Positions 25,750 to 34,173 of a DNA stretch of 64,000 nt are shown here, piece by piece. The notes under the pieces were generated by a model that was given only the letters and a program-made list of their open reading frames with translations, was not told the DNA's origin and ran no database searches. The translations under genes were made by a program, and so were the position numbers. Position 1 is the first letter of the stretch, and every line of letters begins with the position of its first letter. This stretch comes from Aequorivita echinoideorum (GTDB lineage: Bacteria; Bacteroidota; Bacteroidia; Flavobacteriales; Flavobacteriaceae), in the NCBI RefSeq assembly GCF_018476645.1, contig NZ_JAHCTB010000004.1:124001-188000 (forward strand). Direction: 5' to 3'.

Positions 25750-26824
25750 ATTTATTTATAGTGGAATTTAAATGGTGGTCTAAAAATGGTTTTAATTTTT
25801 GAAATATCATTTCTGGGGTCAATTGTTGGTACAAAAACTGGGGATCTTCCTCTATTTTTCGTCTTTCCTCTAATGTGAAACTATTGAAAAGATCAGGTTT
25901 TTCTTCCAAAAGGTGGATAGAATCGTGCCTATCCCCATCTTCAAAACTGCACCAATGTTCCTTATTTACGTAAGGCGAATAAATTGTGAACGTAGGCCGG
26001 TCCAGTGCTTTTGTAATGTGCACGCTACCGCCCTCATTGCTCACCAACATATCACATTTGTTCATCAACTGTATAAAACCGCGAATTGAATTCTCGTATA
26101 TATCCAGATTTATACGGTCTTTATTTTTGCACATTTCATAAATTTTTTGCGCTTCCGGTTTTTGGTGCGGCGCATAGTTGAAAAGTATAGTTCCGTTGTA
26201 GTTTGATGTAATAAAATCGATAATTTCAACCATATAATGATATGGCATGGATTTTTGGGGCGTGCTTCCCAAAATGCCCAGCATAATAATGGGTCTCTGG
26301 ATTTTTTCAATTTTTGGGTAATTCTTTTCTTTTTCCGTCAAAAATATTTTGGGTGCATATCCTGCATCTTCCAGTTGAAAAACTAAGGCAATCATATTTA
26401 TTCTGTCCTCAATTGCTTTTCCGCAATTTTTGCTTCGGTGTTCCAAAAAACTGATGGGATGTGTGTAGAAAGGAAATTTTAATTCTTTATGGGCGCGCTT
26501 TAGCCCAATTCTATATTTGGCCCCAGAAAAAAGACAAATCAATCTGCTTTGGAATTTTGAATACGGATCAAAAATAATATCATATTTCTCCTTTCTAATT
26601 TTCGCAACAGTTGCCAAAAGATTGCTGAATTTTTTCAATTTCTTTTCCTTAACCGAAATAATCCTGTCAATATTTGGATTGTTTTCCAGTACTCCGGCCG
26701 TGTAATCATAAACAAAATAGGTAACCTCGCTCTGCGGGAAAACTTTCTTTATATTATTGGCAATCACTGAGCTTATGAGCACATCGCCAATTCTTTTGTT
26801 CTGTATTACAAGTATTTTCTTCAT
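25733..26824 (-). CDS. GT9-family glycosyltransferase (heptosyltransferase-like)
   Basis: 363 residues. KRIGDVLISS near the N-terminus is the GT9 acceptor-side motif, and CDMLVSNEGGSVHITKALD near residue 270-290 is the family donor-binding segment (usual form xxNDTGxxHxAxA; here NEGG replaces NDTG). The family transfers heptose or other sugars to the LPS inner core. The gene diverges from the kinase gene with 48 bp between start codons. Confidence 0.85.
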   Translation of the reverse strand: MKKILVIQNKRIGDVLISSVIANNIKKVFPQSEVTYFVYDYTAGVLENNPNIDRIISVKEKKLKKFSNLLATVAKIRKEKYDIIFDPYSKFQSRLICLFSGAKYRIGLKRAHKELKFPFYTHPISFLEHRSKNCGKAIEDRINMIALVFQLEDAGYAPKIFLTEKEKNYPKIEKIQRPIIMLGILGSTPQKSMPYHYMVEIIDFITSNYNGTILFNYAPHQKPEAQKIYEMCKNKDRINLDIYENSIRGFIQLMNKCDMLVSNEGGSVHITKALDRPTFTIYSPYVNKEHWCSFEDGDRHDSIHLLEEKPDLFNSFTLEERRKIEEDPQFLYQQLTPEMIFQKLKPFLDHHLNSTINKYEHSR

Positions 26825-26830
26825 AAAGTT

Positions 26831-26838
26831 TACCTTCG
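26831..26838 (+). promoter_or_regulatory. Weak -7 box of the LPS kinase gene
   Basis: TACCTTCG matches TAnnTTTG at all but one position, 34 nt before the ATG at 26873 in the divergent gap with the GT9 gene. Confidence 0.3.
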
Positions 26839-26872
26839 CAAAATACTTTTTTTGAATGTATATTTTTTAAAA

Positions 26873-27619
26873 ATGAAGGAGAATTTTAACGTGCATCCCC
26901 AATTTTCGCAGTTAGCTAAAATGCTAATGCAAAATTTGCGTCATTTTACTGAAAATGGTGAATATGTGACCAAGGGCGATCGAAACGTTATAAAGAAATT
27001 TGAAATCGACGGCAAAATCTTTAATGTGAAAAAGTTCAAAACGCCGAACGCCATACAATCTCTCGTATATCAATATCTTCGGAAAAGTAAGGCGAAACGT
27101 TCTTTTGAATATGCTTCAAAATTGAGGGATTTCGAGATAAAAACACCATTTCCGGTAGCATATTATGAAGCATTTTCTAGCGGCTTGAAGGAAAGTTTTT
27201 ACATAAGCCAACACGTGGATTACGATTTTGATTTCCGCGAACTTATCCACAATCCAAAATTTCCGAACCGTAACGAAATACTTAGGCAGTTCACAAAATT
27301 CACTTTTCAACTTCACGAAAACGGAATCAATTTTCTGGACCATTCCCCCGGTAATACGTTGATTGTAAAAAGGGGAGAGGACCAATATGATTTTTATTTG
27401 ATTGATTTGAACAGGATGCGTTTTGAAACGATGGATTTTGAAAAGAGAATGCGCAACTTCCGCAGGCTTTGGCTTTCAAAAACAATGATAAAAACTATGG
27501 CGAAAGAATACGCGGTCCTTTCCCATAAATCCTTTAAAGAAATCCATACCAATATGCTGAAGCACAGCCGTGCATTCCAGAAGAAGGTGAATAGTAAAAA
27601 ACTGAGGAGGAGGAAATGA
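26873..27619 (+). CDS. Lipopolysaccharide kinase (Kdo/WaaP/InaA family)
   Basis: 248 residues with a protein-kinase-like fold. NVKKFK carries the ATP-binding Lys (about 53-54), HENGINFLDHSPGN has the catalytic Asp156 and Asn161, and LIDLNRM supplies the DFG-equivalent Asp178. The family phosphorylates Kdo or heptose of the LPS inner core, which is consistent with the adjacent GT9 and GT genes. The ATG at 26873 is chosen; the upstream in-frame start is only a TTG. Confidence 0.85.
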   Translation: MKENFNVHPQFSQLAKMLMQNLRHFTENGEYVTKGDRNVIKKFEIDGKIFNVKKFKTPNAIQSLVYQYLRKSKAKRSFEYASKLRDFEIKTPFPVAYYEAFSSGLKESFYISQHVDYDFDFRELIHNPKFPNRNEILRQFTKFTFQLHENGINFLDHSPGNTLIVKRGEDQYDFYLIDLNRMRFETMDFEKRMRNFRRLWLSKTMIKTMAKEYAVLSHKSFKEIHTNMLKHSRAFQKKVNSKKLRRRK

Positions 27620-27667
27620 AAATTAAAATCTTTCCAAGTAAATAACCATCCGTTATTGAAAACTTTA

Positions 27668-28483
27668 TTAAACGGCTACATCATACTCACGAAGTGCGTC
27701 ATTCAGTGACGTTTTAAGATTGGTACTTTCTTTCCTTTTGCCAATTATCAACGCGCACGGAACTTGAAATTCCCCAGCAGCAAATTTTTTGGTATAACTA
27801 CCCGGAATAACCACTGAGCGCGCCGGAACCACGCCTTTTGTTTCAATTGGGGTATCGCCAGTAACGTCAATAATTTTTGTGGAAGCGGTCAACACTACGT
27901 TTGCGCCAAGTACAGCTTCCCTGCCCACACGAACTCCTTCTACCACAATGCAACGAGAGCCGATAAAAGCATTATCCTCTATAATCACGGGGGCTGCCTG
28001 TAATGGTTCAAGTACGCCGCCAATGCCCACACCGCCACTTAAATGTACGTGTTTGCCAATTTGCGCACAGCTGCCCACAGTTGCCCAGGTATCTACCATG
28101 GTCCCTTCATCTACGTAGGCGCCAATGTTTACATAGCTTGGCATCAAAATAACACCTTTTGAAATATAGGCGCCGTGACGTGCAACCGCATGCGGCACAA
28201 CACGAATTCCTTTGGCCTCGTAGCCAGATTTCAATGGGATTTTATCGTGATATTCAAAAATGCCCGCTTCCAAGGTTTTCATTTTTTGGATAGGGAAATA
28301 AAGAACGATTGCCTTTTTCACCCATTCATTTACTTGCCAGCCATTTTCAGTAGGTTCCGCGCAGCGCAATTTCCCTTCATCACATAAATTTACCACTTCA
28401 CGAATGGCTACTATTGTTTCTGTTTCTATCGATAGGGTTCTGTCTTCCCAGGCTTTTTCAATGATTTGTTTAAGTTCGTTCAT
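27668..28483 (-). CDS. dapD: 2,3,4,5-tetrahydropyridine-2,6-dicarboxylate N-succinyltransferase
   Basis: This is the succinylase step of lysine and meso-diaminopimelate synthesis. It has 271 residues: an N-terminal helical domain (FPIQKMKTLEAGIFEYHDKI) followed by a left-handed beta-helix of hexapeptide repeats (about 105-220), with GVGIGGVLEPLQAAPVIIED and GANVVLTASTKI. Its length and the MVDTWATVGSCAQIGK segment are diagnostic. It is divergent from ruvX. Confidence 0.95.
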   Translation of the reverse strand: MNELKQIIEKAWEDRTLSIETETIVAIREVVNLCDEGKLRCAEPTENGWQVNEWVKKAIVLYFPIQKMKTLEAGIFEYHDKIPLKSGYEAKGIRVVPHAVARHGAYISKGVILMPSYVNIGAYVDEGTMVDTWATVGSCAQIGKHVHLSGGVGIGGVLEPLQAAPVIIEDNAFIGSRCIVVEGVRVGREAVLGANVVLTASTKIIDVTGDTPIETKGVVPARSVVIPGSYTKKFAAGEFQVPCALIIGKRKESTNLKTSLNDALREYDVAV

Positions 28484-28565
28484 TATAGTATTATTTCTTT
28501 ATGTAGTTTTTCTTTTAATTTTACGACTTCGTTTTTTGAAAATATCAGCGTCCAGCTTTATTTCA

Positions 28566-28573
28566 CAAATATA
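28566..28573 (-). promoter_or_regulatory. -7 promoter box of dapD
   Basis: TATATTTG on the minus strand is an exact TAnnTTTG about 80 nt upstream of the dapD start. Confidence 0.5.
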
Positions 28574-28626
28574 AACCCTCGCGCGCAAATTGGGGAACAT
28601 TTTTAGCATACTATTCCATAAACTCC

Positions 28627-28634
28627 TACTTTTG
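28627..28634 (+). promoter_or_regulatory. -7 promoter box of ruvX
   Basis: TACTTTTG is an exact TAnnTTTG ending 6 nt before the ATG at 28641, so the transcript would be almost leaderless. It argues against a longer ruvX frame from 28590. Confidence 0.55.
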
Positions 28635-28640
28635 CAGGAT

Positions 28641-29051
28641 ATGGCGAGAATTTTGGCGATAGATTATGGAAGCAAGCGTACGGGACTGGCCGTTACCGAT
28701 GAATTACAGCTCATAGCTTCTGGACTTACCACAGTAAATACGCCAGCGTTAATGGGTTTTTTGAAAACATATATTGAAGAGGAAAACGTGGAACTGATTT
28801 TAGTGGGCGAACCAAAGCAGAAGGATGGCACGCATTCTTCCATTGAAACTGAAATTCAAAAATTTCTGAAAAGTTTTTCTGAAGAATTTCCAGCGTTGAA
28901 AATTCTTCGCGTAGATGAGCGATACACCAGTAAAATGGCGTTTCAATCGATGATAGACAGCGGATTAAAAAAGAAACAGCGGCAAAACAAAGCGTTGATT
29001 GATGAAATAAGTGCCACCATACTTCTACAACAATATTTATATAAAAAATAA
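28641..29051 (+). CDS. ruvX: Holliday junction resolvase-like protein (YqgF/RuvX)
   Basis: 136 residues with an RNase H-like fold: IDYGSKRTGLAVTD at the N-terminus, LVGEPKQKDG in the middle, and RVDERYTS near the C-terminus supplying the last acidic residue. The family is implicated in 16S rRNA 5' processing or junction resolution. The start at 28641 matches the canonical MARILAIDYG. The def gene follows after 3 nt. Confidence 0.92.
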   Translation: MARILAIDYGSKRTGLAVTDELQLIASGLTTVNTPALMGFLKTYIEEENVELILVGEPKQKDGTHSSIETEIQKFLKSFSEEFPALKILRVDERYTSKMAFQSMIDSGLKKKQRQNKALIDEISATILLQQYLYKK

Positions 29052-29054
29052 TTG

Positions 29055-29645
29055 ATGATACTACCCATAGTTGCATACGGTGACCCCGTATTGAGAAAGG
29101 AAACGGAAGAAATATCTAGTGAATATCCAAATCTGGCTGAGCTTATTGCCAATATGTTTGAAACTATGTACGATGCTCGTGGGGTAGGTCTCGCCGCACC
29201 ACAAATTGGGCTGCCCATCCGGCTATTTGTTGTTGATGCCTCTCCGTTTGGGGATGATGATGAGCTTTCAGATGAAGAGCAAACGCAATTGGCCGCATTC
29301 AAAAAAACTTTTATAAATCCAAAAATCCTTGAAGAATCGGGGGATGAGTGGGCTTTCAATGAGGGATGCCTTAGTATTCCCGATGTTCGGGAAGATGTTT
29401 TTCGACAGCCAGAAATTGTGATTGAATATTTAGATGAAAATCTTCGGAAGCACAAAGAAACGTTCAAAGGGATTGCCGCTCGAATCATTCAGCATGAATA
29501 TGACCATATTGAGGGTATTCTATTTACGGATAAACTCTCACCACTAAAGAAGCGACTTATAAAAAATAAATTGGCAAATATTTCAAAAGGAAAGGTAAGC
29601 GTAGACTACCGTATGAAATTTCCGAACGCAAAAAAGAAACGTTAA
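29055..29645 (+). CDS. def: Peptide deformylase
   Basis: It removes the N-formyl group from nascent proteins. All three motifs are present: GVGLAAPQIG, EGCLSIP (metal Cys) and QHEYDHIEG (two metal His plus catalytic Glu). It has 196 residues with the Bacteroidota-type acidic insert DDDELSDEEQ after the first motif. The ATG at 29055 is preferred to a TTG one codon earlier. It is co-transcribed with ruvX. Confidence 0.95.
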   Translation: MILPIVAYGDPVLRKETEEISSEYPNLAELIANMFETMYDARGVGLAAPQIGLPIRLFVVDASPFGDDDELSDEEQTQLAAFKKTFINPKILEESGDEWAFNEGCLSIPDVREDVFRQPEIVIEYLDENLRKHKETFKGIAARIIQHEYDHIEGILFTDKLSPLKKRLIKNKLANISKGKVSVDYRMKFPNAKKKR

Positions 29646-29708
29646 CTTGTTTGTTTATATTCGCCAAACCAAAGATATTTGTAACCCTTAAAAAATAAAA
29701 AGTATTTT

Positions 29709-30287
29709 ATGAGCTTAGAAAAAGTGCTTTCCATATCTGGAAAACCTGGATTATATAAACTTAAAACCCAAACGCGTTCCGGTTTTTTAGCTGAATCGCT
29801 TTTGGACGGTAAAACCATAAACGTGAGCGGCCGCCATAACGTGAGCCTGCTTTCGGAAATTGCAATTTACACATTGACCGAAGAAGTCCCGCTTCGAAAA
29901 GTATTCAGTAAAATTTCTGAAAAGGAAAACGGAAAGGAAGCCATAAGCCATAAAGCTTCAAAAGATGAACTGGAAGAATATTTTTTCGGAATATTGCCAG
30001 ATTACGATGAGGATAGAGTGTACGCAAGCGACATAAAAAAAGTGGTGCAGTGGTATAATCTATTAGTGAAAAATGGTATTACTGATTTTTCACAGGAAAA
30101 GGATGAGGAAAAAGCCGAGGCTAAAGAAGAAGAAAATGTTGATTCTGAAAAGCTAAAGACTACAAAAACCGAAAAGCCCAAAAAGACTGCAGCGCCTAAA
30201 AATGCTCCGCCGAAAACGGCTGCGCCAAAAGCTTCTTCCAATAAAAAAGGTGGCACTACAAAAAGTGCTGCTTCCCGTAAGACCTAA
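29709..30287 (+). CDS. DUF5606 domain protein
   Basis: 192 residues. The N-terminal 125 form a conserved Bacteroidota domain (MSLEKVLSISGKPGLYKL, then SEIAIYTLTEEVPLRKVF). The remainder is a low-complexity tail rich in Lys, Ala, Pro and Thr, suggestive of nucleic-acid or surface charge binding. Function is unknown. A terminator follows 24 nt after the stop. Confidence 0.8.
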   Translation: MSLEKVLSISGKPGLYKLKTQTRSGFLAESLLDGKTINVSGRHNVSLLSEIAIYTLTEEVPLRKVFSKISEKENGKEAISHKASKDELEEYFFGILPDYDEDRVYASDIKKVVQWYNLLVKNGITDFSQEKDEEKAEAKEEENVDSEKLKTTKTEKPKKTAAPKNAPPKTAAPKASSNKKGGTTKSAASRKT

Positions 30288-30311
30288 AATAAAATCGTTA
30301 TTGAACGGTAC

Positions 30312-30348
30312 AAAAATCCCAAAGGCTAAAGACTCGAGGGATTTTTTT
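30312..30348 (+). terminator. Rho-independent terminator after the DUF5606 gene
   Basis: AAAAATCCC (30312-30320) pairs with GGGATTTTT (30338-30346) around a 17-nt loop and runs into a T-tract. Confidence 0.7.
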
Positions 30349-30394
30349 GTTGTTTAGATTTCGGAATTAAATTCCTATCATTTAAAATTTGAGA

Positions 30395-31171
30395 ATGAAA
30401 ACTTCACGCGAAAACCAATTAAAAGCTTTTGACAGATTGTTGACCATAATGGACGAGTTGCGCGAGCAATGCCCGTGGGATAAAAAACAGACAATGGAAA
30501 CCCTGCGTCATCTCACCATTGAGGAAACGTATGAATTGGGCGATGCTATTCTTGAAAATGATTTGGATGAAGTTAAAAAAGAACTGGGGGATGTTTTGCT
30601 ACACATCGTTTTTTATGCAAAAATAGGAAGCGAAACCGGCGATTTTGATATCGCGGATGTCTGCAATACCATTAGTGAAAAGTTAATTGCGCGCCATCCT
30701 CATATTTATGGAGATATAAAGGTTGCAGATGAAAAAGAGGTGAAACGCAACTGGGAAAATTTAAAATTGAAAGAAGGAAAAAAAAGTGTTTTGGAAGGCG
30801 TTCCAAACTCCTTGCCCGCGCTAGTAAAGGCTAGCAGGATTCAAGATAAAGTTGCGGGAGTGGGTTTTGATTGGGAAAAACCGGAACAGGTTTTCGAAAA
30901 AGTACAGGAGGAATTGCAGGAACTTCAACACGAAATAGGGGAAAGCAATCAACAGAATATAGAGTCTGAATTTGGTGATGTGCTCTTTTCAATGATAAAT
31001 TATGCGCGCTTTTTAAACGTAAATCCTGAAAACGCGCTTGAAAGGACCAATAAAAAATTCATAAAACGCTTTCAGTATTTGGAAAACAAAGCGAAACAGA
31101 TGAACAAATCATTAAAGGATATGACACTGGCCGAAATGGATGTTTTTTGGAACGAGGCTAAAAAGCAATAA
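30395..31171 (+). CDS. mazG: Nucleoside triphosphate pyrophosphohydrolase MazG
   Basis: 258 residues with two MazG repeats. The first has CPWDKKQTMETLRHL and EETYELGDAI, followed by KKELGDVLLHIVFYA (EExxE plus ExxD metal motif). The second has VQEELQEL and ESEFGDVLFSMINYAR. The protein hydrolyses NTPs/dNTPs to monophosphates and pyrophosphate, clearing aberrant nucleotides. The ATG at 30395 is chosen over a TTG two codons earlier. Confidence 0.93.
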   Translation: MKTSRENQLKAFDRLLTIMDELREQCPWDKKQTMETLRHLTIEETYELGDAILENDLDEVKKELGDVLLHIVFYAKIGSETGDFDIADVCNTISEKLIARHPHIYGDIKVADEKEVKRNWENLKLKEGKKSVLEGVPNSLPALVKASRIQDKVAGVGFDWEKPEQVFEKVQEELQELQHEIGESNQQNIESEFGDVLFSMINYARFLNVNPENALERTNKKFIKRFQYLENKAKQMNKSLKDMTLAEMDVFWNEAKKQ

Positions 31172-31172
31172 T

Positions 31173-31196
31173 CAGTATTCAGTTTCAGTCCGCAGT
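31173..31196 (+). repeat. CAGT-phased repeat after mazG
   Basis: Four CAGT boxes beginning at 31173, 31180, 31186 and 31193 (spacing 7, 6, 7), starting 2 nt after the mazG stop. It closely matches the minus-strand reading of 13360-13385 in both spacing and intervening bases. Confidence 0.7.
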
Positions 31197-31234
31197 TTAA
31201 ACTCCTTAATCTAAAAATCATTAATTAAGATCCT

Positions 31235-33340
31235 TCAATCTTCACGTACTTGCTTTATTTTTGAAAGCTTTGCTTTCCAGACTTCTAACTGTTCCTTGTG
31301 TTTTGCTATATTTTTATGGACTTCTTGCACCAATGGATTGTTTTCATCCACGTGGTGAAAAAACCCTAAATTGTTTTCCAACTGCCGGATTTCATCACGG
31401 GTTTCCTCAATTTTTTTCGAAATAAAGAAATGCTCATTACGCAGCTTACGTTCATCATCTTGGTTTACCAGAGAATTTAGTTTGTTATCAAATTTGATGA
31501 GTTCGCTTTCTTTTTTGCCCATATCCAATTTTCCAAAAATTCCATCGAGCGTTTTATTGAATTTTTGCTCAATATTACGTTTGTTATAAGGAACACGCCC
31601 CACATTTTTCCATTGGAAAATCCGTTCTTTTATTGCTTTTAAGTCATTTTTATGATCGCCAGTAAGCTCAAATGAATTTAGTTCCTCGAGCATCTTTTGC
31701 TTGTTTTCAAAATTTTCCAATTCCTCTTTGTTGGCTTCATTTTTTTGTGCGTGCAAACGATCAAAATAGAAATTACAGGCTTTTTTAAATTGTTTCCAGA
31801 TTTTATCGCTATCCTTCCTCGGAACGTGCCCTATATTCTTCCAGTCATCCTGGATTTTTTTCATTAATGCGGTTGTGGTTTCAAAATCTTCACTTTCCTT
31901 GTTGTCCTCGGCAATTTTAACCAGTTCTCGTTTCTTTTCCAGATTCGCGAACTGCTCCTTTTTTTGGTTTTTATAAAAACTATTTTTTTGATGGTTGAAA
32001 TCGCCCGTGGCATCTTTGAACGATTTCCAGATTTCCTTATTATTGGCACGTGGAACACGCCCAGTATTGAAATAAGAATCCCGAAGTTCCTGAATTTTTT
32101 TAATTGAATGCTGCCAGCCTTGGTGACTCTGTTTTGTTTCTTCGGTAACCTTTTTTATATCTTCAATTAACTGCCTTTTCTTTTCAAAATTATTTTCAAA
32201 TTCTTTTTCAAGCTCTTGTTGTTGTTCTTGACGCTTATCGTGAATAACCTTTGTGGCATCACTAAATTTATCCCAAACTTCATCACGGTATTCCTTCGCA
32301 ACAGGGCCAACTTCTTCCTTCCACATTTTGTGGAGCATCTGCAGTTCGCGGAAGGCCTTATTCACATCTTCCTCTTGTGCCAATTCCTCAGCTCTTGTAA
32401 TCAATTTCAACTTACTGTCCAGATTATGCTTAAAGTCAAGATCTCGAAATTCGCGGTTGAGATGTAAAAAATCATAAAAATTCTCAACGTGATGGTGGTA
32501 GGTATTCCAGACGGTATTGTATTTATCACGTGGAATGGCTCCCGCAACATGCCATTTTTCCTGAATTTCCTTAAAATGCTTGTAAGTGGTGTTGATGTTT
32601 TCCTCCGTATTCAATAAACCTTTAAGCTCTTCAATCAATTCCCAGCGTTTATCGAGATTGCCCTGTAAATCTTTCTTTAGATTTTTATAATGGTTGTTTC
32701 GCTTTTCTTTGTAATCAAAATAAAGCGAATTGAATTCCTTTTTTAGCGGAGTAGTGTAGTGGAAGTCAATAATATTACCGCCATCGGCCAAAAACTCCTC
32801 TTTTTTATGCTCAAGCTCTTCGTTAAATTTTGAATTAAATTCTGAACGAATTTCTTCAACATCGTGCTTTATGTCCTGAATTTTATGATTTTTTAAAAGT
32901 TTGTCCAATTCGCCAATCAATTCCCTATCGCTGAGCTTACTGTAATCTTTCTGCGCTTTTTCCTCTTTCTCGTCATCCTCTTCATCGTCCGATGAGGCAA
33001 CTTCATCCTCATCATCCGTATCAGCTTGCAAAGAATTGCCATCCGTGTGCTCTGCATCGGTGAGATTTTCCTCTGTTGGTGCCGTTTCCACGGCAGACTT
33101 TTCTTCAACCATCGCCTCTTCGATGGAGGCTTCTTCAGATTTTTTTTCTGATAAATCCGTTTCCGAAGAATTTTCAGAAATATCTATTTCTTCTGAAATA
33201 TCTTTTGCATCATTCTCATTTTCAGATTTTTCTGCATCCATCTTTGCTTTGGAAGTAATTTCCTTTGAAGAATTTTCTTTTTCGGAATTTTGATCGTGGT
33301 GCGGGTTTGAAGGATCTTGTGGCAATTTTTCGTCAGACAT
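31235..33340 (-). CDS. DUF349 repeat protein
   Basis: 701 residues. The first 130 are very acidic and low complexity (Glu, Asp, Ser). The rest consists of about six to seven helical DUF349 units, each with a Trp-rich K-x-W-K/H-x-x-G-x-V/I-P-R pattern, for example KWHVAGAIPRDKYNTVW and DWKNIGHVPRKDSDKIW, ending in a coiled coil. The molecular role is unknown. The ATG at 33340 is chosen over a TTG three codons earlier. It lies downstream of aroE on the same strand. Confidence 0.85.
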   Translation of the reverse strand: MSDEKLPQDPSNPHHDQNSEKENSSKEITSKAKMDAEKSENENDAKDISEEIDISENSSETDLSEKKSEEASIEEAMVEEKSAVETAPTEENLTDAEHTDGNSLQADTDDEDEVASSDDEEDDEKEEKAQKDYSKLSDRELIGELDKLLKNHKIQDIKHDVEEIRSEFNSKFNEELEHKKEEFLADGGNIIDFHYTTPLKKEFNSLYFDYKEKRNNHYKNLKKDLQGNLDKRWELIEELKGLLNTEENINTTYKHFKEIQEKWHVAGAIPRDKYNTVWNTYHHHVENFYDFLHLNREFRDLDFKHNLDSKLKLITRAEELAQEEDVNKAFRELQMLHKMWKEEVGPVAKEYRDEVWDKFSDATKVIHDKRQEQQQELEKEFENNFEKKRQLIEDIKKVTEETKQSHQGWQHSIKKIQELRDSYFNTGRVPRANNKEIWKSFKDATGDFNHQKNSFYKNQKKEQFANLEKKRELVKIAEDNKESEDFETTTALMKKIQDDWKNIGHVPRKDSDKIWKQFKKACNFYFDRLHAQKNEANKEELENFENKQKMLEELNSFELTGDHKNDLKAIKERIFQWKNVGRVPYNKRNIEQKFNKTLDGIFGKLDMGKKESELIKFDNKLNSLVNQDDERKLRNEHFFISKKIEETRDEIRQLENNLGFFHHVDENNPLVQEVHKNIAKHKEQLEVWKAKLSKIKQVRED

Positions 33341-33441
33341 CTTTTTCAATGTTAGGTTCGTATTTCTTGAAGGGTCAAGATACTAACAACTCCCGAAATG
33401 GCAAAGAATACAACGGATTTTTGGTGCTTTGGGGTCGAAAA

Positions 33442-34173
33442 TTAGGAATTCCAAATTTCCCAAGCTTTTTCTGCTTGCAATTGAAGCATTTTGAGTCCGT
33501 TGCTCGTCCTTGCGCCATTTTCTTTTCCTTTTTTTAGAAATGCCGTTTCAGAAGGGTTATAAACCAAATCGAAAAGCAAATGATTTTCAGTAAGAAATTG
33601 ATACGGAATGGGAGGGAATTCTTCAATTTTAGGGAACGTACCCAATGGCGTACAGTTAATTATCAGTAGATTATTTTCAATAATATTTTTGCTCAAATCT
33701 GAATAAGCCAAACTTTCCGATCCAGCATTTCTGCTGACGTACGTAAAGCTGAAGCCTAAATTTTCAAGCGCAAAGGCAATCGCTTTTGAAGCGCCGCCGG
33801 TTCCTAAAATAAATGCCGTTTTTTTCTGAAGCGGAAGAAATTCCTCAAGCGATTTTTGAAACCCAAAATAATCGGTATTGTAACCTATCAATTTTCTGGT
33901 TTCAGTTATTTTAATGGTATTTACCGCACCAATTTTTTTTGCAATTTCATCAACGCCATCTAAGTATTGAATAATTTTTTCCTTATACGGAATGGTAACA
34001 TTCAAACCCTTAATATTAGTGTTTTCGGAAAGAATCTGTGGGAAATAATCTATCTGTGCTATGTCAAAATTTTCATAGGAATGCGGTAATTTTTCCTTTT
34101 GGAATTTTTCAGAAAAGTATTTTTTTGAAAAAGAATAGCTGATGTTTTTTCCTATCAAACCAAATTTAGACAC
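33442..34173 (-). CDS. aroE: Shikimate dehydrogenase
   Basis: NADPH-dependent reduction of 3-dehydroshikimate to shikimate. 243 residues: SYSFSKKYF (shikimate-binding Ser pair), NVTIPYKEKI (catalytic Lys), NTDYFGF, the dinucleotide loop GTGGASKAIAFAL and C-terminal NGLKMLQLQAEKAWEIW. The start is GTG at 34173 and overlaps the preceding DUF368 gene by 8 bp, indicating an operon. Confidence 0.93.
   Translation of the reverse strand: MSKFGLIGKNISYSFSKKYFSEKFQKEKLPHSYENFDIAQIDYFPQILSENTNIKGLNVTIPYKEKIIQYLDGVDEIAKKIGAVNTIKITETRKLIGYNTDYFGFQKSLEEFLPLQKKTAFILGTGGASKAIAFALENLGFSFTYVSRNAGSESLAYSDLSKNIIENNLLIINCTPLGTFPKIEEFPPIPYQFLTENHLLFDLVYNPSETAFLKKGKENGARTSNGLKMLQLQAEKAWEIWNS

Noticed and set aside
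28943-29488. 181-codon minus-strand ORF over ruvX and def
   Set aside because: Antisense to two well-defined enzymes; composition is a low-complexity Ser-rich shadow.
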